Assembly: GCA_009838915.1 (NCBI GenBank)
Contig: VXQT01000036.1
Span: 64,323-128,322 of the forward strand
DNA: 64,000 nucleotides
Source: Chloroflexota bacterium
Lineage (GTDB): Bacteria; Chloroflexota; Dehalococcoidia; Bin125
Direction: 5' to 3'
Shown: positions 1 to 6,628 of the stretch, piece by piece
Layout: each line of letters begins with the position of its first letter
How positions within the stretch are numbered: position 1 is the stretch's first letter
Position numbers and translations under genes: made by a program
Notes under the pieces: generated by a model
What the model was told of the DNA's origin: nothing
Database searches by the model: none
Seen by the model: the letters and a program-made list of their open reading frames with translations, nothing else

Positions 1-20
1 GCTTCACGCAGGGACCCGCT

Positions 21-73
21 CCCCTCTCCCCCCGCGCAAGCGGGGGGAGATGTCTCGTAGAGACAGAGGGGGG
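21..73 (+). repeat. Dispersed three-way-junction palindrome, copy 1
   Basis: Outer arms CCCCTCT (21-27) and AGAGGGG (65-71) enclose two hairpins. The large one is an 8-bp C/G stem with a GCAA loop (28-47); the small one is GTCTC-GTA-GAGAC (52-64). About 12 copies of this architecture lie between genes across the window, in both orientations. The flank CAGGGACCCGCT to the left is shared with copy 2. Confidence 0.85.
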
Positions 74-177
74 CTCCCGTTCCCCCCATTGGCCGACTAC
101 GATCCGTGAGTCCATCCCCCTTGACCGACTTGACACCCTCGACGATCCGTAACTACATTGTCGTAGTGACGAGGGGA

Positions 178-280
178 ATGACGGAGTTTGTCGTGGACCT
201 GGGATCTGGACAAGAGCAACGCCAATCTTCGCAAGGCGACACGCGGCGAGAGGAAGGCATATGACGAAAGGCCTCGATGA
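178..280 (+). pseudogene. brnT: brnT toxin remnant (internal deletion plus frameshift)
   Basis: Directly upstream of brnA, the second frame (200-280) reads WDLDKSNANLRK followed at once by ATRGERKAYDERPR and a TGA at 278-280. In BrnT toxins WD..K...NLRKHGV is the N-terminus and (S)AR.AT..ER..Y is the C-terminus, so roughly the middle 60 residues, including the RNase core, are missing. A possible start ATG (178) gives MTEFVVD in another frame, so a frameshift near 198 also separates start from body. The TGA overlaps the brnA start by about 20 bp, as in intact brnTA operons. The family signatures are from memory of BrnT; the deletion reading is inference. Confidence 0.7.
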
Positions 281-551
281 TCTGCCGACAAGGGTTCAAC
301 AGGAACTGCTGGCGCTCGACGAACTGGCCGACGAAGACATCGACCTGAGCGACATCCCCGAGATCACCGACTGGTCGGGCGCCGAGCGTGGCAAGTTCTA
401 CCGCCCGGTCAAGCAGCAAATCACGCTCAGAATCGACGCCGACGTGATCGCCTGGTTCAAGGCCCAGGCCCCTCAGGGCCGCGGCTACCAGACCAACATC
501 AACCAGGCCCTCCGCGACCACGTCCAGAGGACTGCCCGGTCAACGCGATAG
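261..551 (+). CDS. brnA: BrnA family antitoxin
   Basis: A 96-residue protein whose C-terminal half carries the BrnA_antitoxin signature: KQQITLRIDADVIAWFKAQ, then GRGYQTNINQALRDHV (about residues 53-90), a ribbon-helix-helix-like DNA-binding module. The acidic N-terminal half (DELADEDIDLSDIPEITDW) is the part that normally contacts the BrnT ribonuclease toxin. BrnA neutralises BrnT and represses the operon. Here the toxin gene upstream is reduced to a fragment, so this antitoxin is orphaned. It may act against another BrnT or persist as a passive remnant. The start ATG follows GAGAGGAAGG, a good ribosome-binding site. Confidence 0.88.
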   Translation: MTKGLDDLPTRVQQELLALDELADEDIDLSDIPEITDWSGAERGKFYRPVKQQITLRIDADVIAWFKAQAPQGRGYQTNINQALRDHVQRTARSTR

Positions 552-587
552 ACCATCCACGTCCCTGACCACGCTCAGGGACCCGCT

Positions 588-637
588 CCCCTCTTCCCCC
601 GCCGCAGCGGGGGGGCGTCTCGTAGAGACAGAGGGGG
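588..637 (+). repeat. Dispersed three-way-junction palindrome, copy 2
   Basis: CCCCTCT (588-594), a C/G-rich large hairpin (596-615) and GTCTC-GTA-GAGAC (617-629), closed by AGAGGGG (630-636). Same orientation as copy 1, and it shares the left flank CAGGGACCCGCT with it. Confidence 0.8.
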
Positions 638-703
638 CAACCCACTAAGTGCCGACCAATTGACCAAGAGGCGGAATGCGGCAACCCGCAAACGCCCTGG
701 TAC

Positions 704-940
704 ATGGCGCTGCAAGGTCGCGATTTCTCTCTCACTTCGTGGGCCCGAACCCCCGCCGGCCGCAAGTCTTCCGAGACAGTCACGAAGTTCCTCGAGCTGG
801 TGCGACTCGTCCCAACGGGTACTTTTGAGTCCGCCGCACTCCTGAATGCGGCCGCTAATGACTTGGTTAAAGTGGGAGAGTTGAAGATCTTCACTCCAGT
901 CTTCCTGGTGCACGTCCGCAAGCCCGCGATAGCCGAGTGA
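704..940 (+). CDS. Small open frame of unknown function, possibly not a gene
   Basis: A 78-codon frame (MALQGRDF... ending PAIAE) lies between the palindromic repeat and the decayed oxygenase. I recognise no family. The C-terminal half (VTKFLELVRLV, then GELKIFTPVFLVHVRK) looks protein-like, but the frame is open well upstream of the ATG, there is no clear ribosome-binding site, and the surrounding DNA is degenerate. It could be a fragment of a former gene. The complementary strand is also open for 175 codons, which is common in GC-rich DNA and not evidence by itself. Confidence 0.22.
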   Translation: MALQGRDFSLTSWARTPAGRKSSETVTKFLELVRLVPTGTFESAALLNAAANDLVKVGELKIFTPVFLVHVRKPAIAE

Positions 941-977
941 TGCAATACGCGAATCCTCAGGTTCTCGCGCGAGGAAC

Positions 978-2001
978 GTTCCCCGCCTGTTGAGGCGCGC
1001 CGAGCGGACGGTTACCCGTAGCCAACGGGCTGGTACCGGCTGGCGTCGACGGACTCCCTCCGCCCTGGCGAGATCCGTTATCTCGAGTGTCTGGGCAAAC
1101 AACTCGAGGTCTGGCGAGCGCGGGAGAGCGGTGAGATCCGCCTAATGGACCGTTCTGCCCGCACCTGGGAGCCAATCTCGCTCGGGGACGGGTTCGCCGA
1201 GACTGCATCGAGTGCCCGTTTCACCACTGGCAGTTCGACTGTGAGGGGGGCGTCAAGCATGTTCCCTACAGCGATCGTCCGCCGGGCGGAGTCCTGGCAT
1301 CGACGTATCCGCTCGTCGATGTGCACGGCGACCTGTACCTGTTCCACCGCTGCGACGGGTCTCCGGAGGACGTGGAACAACCACCTCCGTATCAGGCCCC
1401 TCGGCTTCCGGAAGTGGACAGCGGACAGTTCGTTCCTCGGGGACGGCACAGTATCGGTCGAGTAGGGATGCACATCGTCGAGATCGCCGAAAACGGCGTC
1501 GACTCCGCGCACTTTCTGCCGCTTCATGGAAGATTTCGAGTGCCGTGGACGCAGATCCCCATACCGGGAGTGGAGATCGCGCACACCGCGAGTTGGTCGC
1601 TCGATCCCGAGCGTGCGTGGGTGTCGTATGCCGACGACAGCGCAATCCTGCGAGTGTTGGGCCGCCAGGTCAGTGCATTCGAAGCCCGTGTCCGGGTTTC
1701 TCACATTGGTCCCGGCAGCCTGCTGTGTTTCCGCTTCGATCTTGCGGGGTGGGGCGAAATTGCGTTGTATCAGACGCTCTTGCCTGTCAGCCCACTCGAA
1801 CAACAGGTGGACTTGCGATGGTTCGCCGACCGAAGGCTACCCAGGCTGTTGGTCTGGTACATCATCGGCAACTGGATATCTCAGTTTGTCCAGGACATTG
1901 AAATCTGGGAGAACAAAATCCATGTACCTCAACCAAGGCTCTGCCGAGATGACGGTCCGATCTATGAGATGCGGCGCTGGTATCGGCAGTTCCTCCCGTA
2001 G
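978..2001 (+). pseudogene. Decayed KshA/DAF-36-type Rieske non-heme oxygenase
   Basis: Pieces of one Rieske oxygenase are spread over three frames. Around 978-1012 one frame reads VPRLLRRAERTV. From 1028 another reads GWYRLASTDSLRPGEIRYLE. From 1153 a third reads FCPHLGAN, then ECPFHHWQF: the Rieske C-x-H and C-x2-H pairs. This third frame stays open to TAG at 2001. It contains the mononuclear iron motif ENGVDSAHFLPLH and the C-terminal signature DIEIWENKIHVPQP...DGPIYEMRRWY, which resembles 3-ketosteroid 9-alpha-hydroxylase and cholesterol 7-desaturase. A one-base loss at about 1150 (GAC-CG-TTC) and a one-base gain near 1029 explain two of the breaks. TAG at 1019 and TGA at 1141-side frames confirm that no single frame spans the gene. 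The catalytic half alone could still be translated from GTG 1321, but without a Rieske domain it should be inactive. Confidence 0.82.
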
Positions 2002-2049
2002 GCGTCAGCAGGGCGTGCAGCAATCGCTGGACGCTTAGTCGATTTCTTT

Positions 2050-2098
2050 CCCCTCTCCCCCCGCGCAAGCGGGGGGAGATGCCGAAGGCAGAGGGGGG
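2050..2098 (+). repeat. Dispersed three-way-junction palindrome, copy 3
   Basis: CCCCTCT (2050-2056), a large hairpin with GCAA loop (2057-2076), the small hairpin GCC-GAA-GGC (2081-2089) and AGAGGGG (2090-2096). It lies 34 bp from copy 4, which is in the opposite orientation. Confidence 0.85.
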
Positions 2099-2131
2099 GA
2101 TCCGACGTGCAGGAGCGGCCTGGGGAGTGCC

Positions 2132-2183
2132 CCCCTCTGTCACTACGTGACATCTCCCCCCGCCTGCGGCGGGGGGAGATGGG
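2132..2183 (-). repeat. Dispersed three-way-junction palindrome, copy 4 (inverted)
   Basis: CCCCTCT (2132-2138), small hairpin GTCAC-TAC-GTGAC (2139-2151), ATCT, large hairpin with 9-bp arms and loop TGC (2156-2176), then an imperfect outer arm AGATGGG. The small hairpin stem differs from other copies by a paired A-T change. It abuts the 3' end of the beta-propeller gene. Confidence 0.82.
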
Positions 2184-2222
2184 AAGCCGAGCGGGCCCCT
2201 GTGGTCACAGGGGCTGGGGCTG

Positions 2223-4190
2223 CTACTGCGGGGCGATTGGGAGCCAGCGGTTGTCCCATTCGGGGGCGAAGCTGAGGGCTCCCAGGTCGGTGTAGTCGGC
2301 GAGGTTGTAAGTTCGGATCTCCTCGTTGCTGAGGAGGTGAATGCGGCCGCCGATTGGCATGGCGCGGCGCGCTTCTCCGTGCACTCGGAGCGTCGACTCG
2401 TGGGACAGACCCTCGGCCGTGACGCGGACTCCGAAAAATGCGCCGTCGTGGTTCTCGCGCAGCCGCCAGTCGGTCGGGCCGACGGGAATCCAGGCGACGC
2501 CGTCCTGGTAGCGGAAGGCGCGGTGGTCGGACTCGACCGAGCTGAAGGCGTTGTCGCCCAGCGGCAGCACCGAGAGCTGGGTCGGATTGGCCGGGTCGGA
2601 GACGTCGAACAGCGTCGCCTGCAGGCCGCGTTCCCAGCCGGTCTCGGGGTCGGCGTCGCGTCCGACTCCCAGCAGCAGTCCGCCGCTGAGCGGATGCAGG
2701 TAGCGCGAGAAGCCGGGGATCTTCAGCTCGCCGAGCGACTTCGGGTCGGTCGGGTCGGAGAGGTCGAGCACGTAGAGCGGGTCGACCTGGCGGAAGGTGA
2801 CGACGTAGCCCACGTCGCCGGCGAAGCGGACCGCGAAGATGCTCTCGGTCACGCCGAGGCCGGACTCGAGGCCGACCTGTTCGAGCCGGCCCTCGCCGCC
2901 CTCGCTGACCGGTTCGAGCACGAAGACGTTGCTGACCGTGGGCCAGCGGTCCCGGATCGTAGTGGCGACGCGCAGGTAGCCCTCGTGCTCGGACATCGAC
3001 CACTGCGAGAGGAGCTGTCCGCGCACCGAGCCGCTGCCGAAGTAGGTCGGCTCGAGCGGGTCGGCGATGTCGAAGCGGTGGATGTTCGTGTTCCACCATT
3101 GTCGGTCGGGCGTGGCCAGGTAGAGGGAGCCAATCGAGGCGTAGACCGTGGGCTGGTCGCTCATCACGCCAACGCTGCCGCGCTCGGCGAGGCCGTTGGC
3201 GAGGTCGAAGGAGAGCATGTAGTTGACGCCCTGCCGCCAGGGCGGCGCGTCGGCGCCGTCGGGCGCGAAGGTTTGATCGCAGTCCAGGGCGTAGCCGCTC
3301 TCGAAATCGTTGTTCGCGTAGTCGCGGTGGCTGAACAGCGGATGCCAGAGGCCGAGTTTGCTTCTGGCGATCACGGCCTCGTTGTAGGCGGCGGCGTCGC
3401 GCTCGGCGTTGCGCTGCCAGCCGAAGTCCCAGGGTCCGACCCAGTAGTGGTACGCCTGGTGGCGGAAGACGACCCGCGCCGCGCCGTCAACCAGGCGGGC
3501 GGAGACGAACCGACCGTCCAGGTCCAGCTCGCGGAGCAGCCGCGGAGAGGCGGCGTCGCGCAGGTCGATCTCAAGGATCTCCGACTGGGGCCGCACGCGC
3601 TCGGGGCGCCACGTCGGCTGGGCGATGTCGCCGACATCGGGCGGAGTTCCCGAAACCGCATCTTCGAGTTGGCGAACGACGATCGCTTTGGCGGCGCCGA
3701 TCAGCAACTCCTGGCGATGGGCCCAGGCCCTGAACTCGATGCGGCCGACCTCGACGGGCGGTCCATCCTCGGCCAGCTCGGCGATCAGCAGCGATTGCGG
3801 GCGCAGCACGTAGAGATACTGGCCGTCGGTCTTGATGATGTCGGATTCGTCGACCCCGCGCTCCTGGACGTTGGTGCCGGTCTCGGAGATTTCGCCTCCG
3901 TCGTCGGGTCCGCCGCCGGTAGCGGGGAACTCGGCCCCGGCCGAGTCCTGGGCCACCTCTTCCTGGGCTTCCGCTTCCTCCTCTTCGACCTGAATGTCGT
4001 CGTAGTAGCGGTCCTGCGTCTGCGAGCGTCGAGCCTGGTCCTGGTAGTGCGCGAGCAACTCGCCGCAGGAGGCGAAGCCGCGCAGCGGCCGCGCCTCGGC
4101 GGAGCCGGCGAGAACGGTCAGGTTGGCCGCGACCAGCGCGACGGCCAGAATCGGCGTCGTAAGCAGCAGCCAGCGTCGGGATCTGGTCAT
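2223..4190 (-). CDS. Secreted beta-propeller domain protein (Beta_propel family)
   Basis: A 655-residue exported protein. Residues 1-33 form a Sec signal peptide (basic start, then LLLTTPILAVALVAANL, cleavage near AGSAEA). An acidic linker (VEEEEAEAQEEVAQD) follows. The motif TGTNVQERGVDESDIIKTDGQYLY is the hallmark N-terminal strand of the Beta_propel family (Pfam PF09826), and the remainder is repeated WD/PQQ-like blades such as PLYVLDLSDPTDPKSLGELK. These proteins are extracytoplasmic and of unknown function, usually thought to be binding or scaffolding modules. It is followed downstream by two inverted palindromic repeats and stands alone, 75 bp from the next gene. Confidence 0.9.
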   Translation of the reverse strand: MTRSRRWLLLTTPILAVALVAANLTVLAGSAEARPLRGFASCGELLAHYQDQARRSQTQDRYYDDIQVEEEEAEAQEEVAQDSAGAEFPATGGGPDDGGEISETGTNVQERGVDESDIIKTDGQYLYVLRPQSLLIAELAEDGPPVEVGRIEFRAWAHRQELLIGAAKAIVVRQLEDAVSGTPPDVGDIAQPTWRPERVRPQSEILEIDLRDAASPRLLRELDLDGRFVSARLVDGAARVVFRHQAYHYWVGPWDFGWQRNAERDAAAYNEAVIARSKLGLWHPLFSHRDYANNDFESGYALDCDQTFAPDGADAPPWRQGVNYMLSFDLANGLAERGSVGVMSDQPTVYASIGSLYLATPDRQWWNTNIHRFDIADPLEPTYFGSGSVRGQLLSQWSMSEHEGYLRVATTIRDRWPTVSNVFVLEPVSEGGEGRLEQVGLESGLGVTESIFAVRFAGDVGYVVTFRQVDPLYVLDLSDPTDPKSLGELKIPGFSRYLHPLSGGLLLGVGRDADPETGWERGLQATLFDVSDPANPTQLSVLPLGDNAFSSVESDHRAFRYQDGVAWIPVGPTDWRLRENHDGAFFGVRVTAEGLSHESTLRVHGEARRAMPIGGRIHLLSNEEIRTYNLADYTDLGALSFAPEWDNRWLPIAPQ

Positions 4191-4265
4191 GGGAGGTCTC
4201 CAGTCGGTGGCGTCACTCTAATGCCATGTCTGTGAGACGCCGTTGAGGCCAGCGAGGTTCCCGCG

Positions 4266-5309
4266 CTAGTAGCCGCAGTGGTTGAGATTCTGCTGCACAG
4301 GGGTTGAGAAGATGGGCGGCAGGTCAAAGCGGGCGTTCCAGATCTCCAATTCGGGCACTGAGACCACGAGCGTCTGACTGCGCGCGAGCGCCTGTACAAG
4401 CGCAAACGACGACTCGGACCGCAGCTGAAAGCCGTCGGCCAGCGTGAGTCCATGCCATTGCTCGGTCGCCTGCGACGTGTCGTCGACACTCAGACTGACC
4501 TCGACAGCTCCAGTCCCGCTGATTTCCCAGTCCGCCGGAAACATGAGCAATGCCGTCACTGCGCCGGATGTGTTGCACCCGATCTCAAACTGGAACGGGA
4601 TGCCGTCGTACACAGGCGCTTGCCCCACAGTTGTGACCACCGAGCCATTCCTGACCTCCACGGCCGAGTATTCGATGGCTTCGCCGTGCTGTCCTTCGAG
4701 GTCGAAAACGGGCTCGTACTCAGGCCGCTCAAACTCGATCGGCTCGTGTTCGCTGTCCTCACAGCGATCAAAGTTCTCCAGAACCGGCGTCGACCACATC
4801 GCTTCCAGGTCAAAGTGCGCCGGCCCCACGTTGAGCTGCGGAACCTCGATCGTGAACTGCTCGCCGCCCTGGAGTTGCCGATACAGCGCCGCAGGATTCG
4901 GCGGCGTCGCATCGAAACCCGATCCGACCTCGTAGACGTGTGCAATCTCCCACGACTCCGCCTGGATGTCGCCCCCGTCGACCTGCCAGCGGACCTGCAC
5001 CTCAGACAGAGAGGTGCTGGGCAGCATCGCAAGCCAGAGGTTGTACTCGCGGTCAACGCACTGGATGGCGAATGTGCCCATCCCATAGCGGAACCCGCCT
5101 GCCCGGCTGAAGTTCAGTACCGTCGAGAACTCGCGCTCGTTCCAGAAGATCGTGTGGACTTGAACATCCGCGAACATTGGCGACGCCGCCAATGACTCGC
5201 CTCCTGAGGCAGGTTCTGCCACCTCCGTGCGCTCATCAGAGCACCCCGTCGCAGCGAGAGCGAGCAAGGACGCGATCACAACAGCGGCAAGGAGCCGCGT
5301 GGTAGTCAC
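4266..5309 (-). CDS. Lipoprotein with two tandem related domains, unknown function
   Basis: A 347-residue protein. Its signal ends LALAATGC, so Cys23 is a probable lipidation site. I do not recognise the family. The mature part appears to be two copies of one domain of about 150 residues. Each copy begins with an IxxQC/IxCxT cysteine segment (TFAIQC; QFEIGC) and ends in a similar tail: a FDL core, then TPV, then N and C (FDLEAMWSTPVLENFDRC and FDLPPIFSTPVQQNLNHC). The paired cysteines suggest one disulfide per domain outside the membrane. It is transcribed away from the adjacent acyl-CoA dehydrogenase gene with a 16-bp gap, so the two may share a transcript. Confidence 0.75.
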   Translation of the reverse strand: MTTTRLLAAVVIASLLALAATGCSDERTEVAEPASGGESLAASPMFADVQVHTIFWNEREFSTVLNFSRAGGFRYGMGTFAIQCVDREYNLWLAMLPSTSLSEVQVRWQVDGGDIQAESWEIAHVYEVGSGFDATPPNPAALYRQLQGGEQFTIEVPQLNVGPAHFDLEAMWSTPVLENFDRCEDSEHEPIEFERPEYEPVFDLEGQHGEAIEYSAVEVRNGSVVTTVGQAPVYDGIPFQFEIGCNTSGAVTALLMFPADWEISGTGAVEVSLSVDDTSQATEQWHGLTLADGFQLRSESSFALVQALARSQTLVVSVPELEIWNARFDLPPIFSTPVQQNLNHCGY

Positions 5310-5325
5310 CTGTTGCGCCCCGCGC

Positions 5326-6501
5326 TTAGCCGCGGGGCAGGCCGAGGCCTCGGGTGGCGATGATGTTGCGCTGGATCTCGCTGGTGCCGGCGGCGATGGT
5401 GCCGCTGACGCTGCTCACGTAGCTGCGGCTGAGGCGGCCCTGGAGCGCGGCGTAGGGGCCGTCGGACCAGATGTTGCCGCGCAGGCCGAGGAGGTCCATG
5501 CCGGTGCGCGAGATACGCTGGCCCAGCTCGGAGCCGAACAGCTTCGACATCGAGGCCTCGTGGTTGGCGACCACGCCATGCTCCTGCATGTAGGCGATGC
5601 GGTAGGCCATGTAGGTGCCGACCTCGACCTCGATGTGGCGCTCGGCCAGCTCGTAGCGGGCGTTCGGGCGCTCGTCGAGCAGGTGGCTGTTGTCGCGGGC
5701 GAACTGGGTGATCTCCTCGGTGGTGCGGCGGCCGCCGGCGAAGGCGCCAATGCCGCTGCGCTCGAAGTCGAGCGCGACCGCGAGGTGGTACCAGCCGCGG
5801 TTGACCTCGCCGACCACGTTGGTCTGCGGGATGCGGACGTCCTCGAAAAAGACCTCGTTGAAGCCGTGACCGTCGGCCATGTTGATCAGCGGCCTGACGG
5901 TCACGCCGGGCGTGTCCATGCGCAGCATGAACATCGTGATGCCCTTGTGTTTGGGCGCGTCGGGGTCGGTGCGGGCGGCGAGCCAGCCCCAGTCGGAGAC
6001 GTGGGCGCCGGAGGTCCAGATCTTCTGGCCGTTGATCACGTAGTCATCGCCGTCCTTGACGGCGCGGGTCTGCAGCGAGGCGAGGTCGGAGCCGGAGCCG
6101 GGCTCGGAATAGAGCGTGCACCACCAAGTATCGGCATCGGCGATGCCGGGCAGATGCTCCTGCTTCTGCTCGTCGGTGCCGTAGAGCATCAGCGAGGGTC
6201 CGACCCACTGCACACCCATGTTGCCGCCCGCGCCGGGGGCGCGGTGGTAGGCCATCTCTTCGGACATGATCATCTGCTGCGAGTGCGGCGCGTCGAGTCC
6301 GCCGTGCTCCTCGGGCCAGGCCATGGTCAGCCAGCGGCGCTTGGCCATCTCGGACTGGAAGGCGCGGGTGACCTCCATGATCTGCGGGTCGTAGCCCTCG
6401 CCCTGCGATCGGTTGCCCCAATCGCCGGGCAGGTTGTCGGAAATGAATGTCTGCACTTCCTTGCGGAAGTCAACGATCGTCTGGTCCTCGCGATAGTCCA
6501 T
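5326..6501 (-). CDS. Acyl-CoA dehydrogenase
   Basis: A 391-residue flavoprotein of the acyl-CoA dehydrogenase fold: an N-terminal helical domain, a middle beta domain (YSEPGSGSDLASLQTRAVKDGD, about residues 115-140, then INGQKIWTSGAHVSDW) and a C-terminal helical domain ending GTSEIQRNIIATRGLGLPRG. It would oxidise an acyl-CoA to the enoyl-CoA with FAD, handing electrons to ETF. The exact substrate cannot be read from the sequence. It resembles the short-branched or actinobacterial FadE-like groups rather than classical short-chain enzymes. No other fatty-acid gene is adjacent, but two crotonases lie at 52-55 kb. The start ATG follows GAGGGGAACCAG. Confidence 0.92.
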   Translation of the reverse strand: MDYREDQTIVDFRKEVQTFISDNLPGDWGNRSQGEGYDPQIMEVTRAFQSEMAKRRWLTMAWPEEHGGLDAPHSQQMIMSEEMAYHRAPGAGGNMGVQWVGPSLMLYGTDEQKQEHLPGIADADTWWCTLYSEPGSGSDLASLQTRAVKDGDDYVINGQKIWTSGAHVSDWGWLAARTDPDAPKHKGITMFMLRMDTPGVTVRPLINMADGHGFNEVFFEDVRIPQTNVVGEVNRGWYHLAVALDFERSGIGAFAGGRRTTEEITQFARDNSHLLDERPNARYELAERHIEVEVGTYMAYRIAYMQEHGVVANHEASMSKLFGSELGQRISRTGMDLLGLRGNIWSDGPYAALQGRLSRSYVSSVSGTIAAGTSEIQRNIIATRGLGLPRG

Positions 6502-6628
6502 CTGCTGGTTCCCCTCTGCGAATCGCGGATCAGCATCAGTCTAACGGTTGCGCCGCAGTGCGCCCGGACCCCGCCCTCACGATTGACTGGTAGTGTGAGT
6601 CGTAGCGGGGTATGAGGACAGATCGGGC

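Noticed and set aside
153-521. Minus-strand open frame opposite brnA
   Set aside because: It is the antisense shadow of a clear BrnA-coding frame.
575-1102. Minus-strand open frame of 175 codons over the decayed region
   Set aside because: It lies antisense to the Rieske remnant and the palindromic repeat, starts and ends in repeat sequence, and shows no family signature.
2337-4235. Very long plus-strand open frame (over 600 codons) opposite the beta-propeller gene
   Set aside because: Its composition is the Ala/Gly/Val/Asp/Arg bias of a GC-rich shadow, and the minus strand has a signal peptide plus Beta_propel motifs.
5227-6615. Plus-strand open frame of about 460 codons opposite the acyl-CoA dehydrogenase
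   Set aside because: No recognisable motif and composition of a shadow; the dehydrogenase on the other strand is complete.
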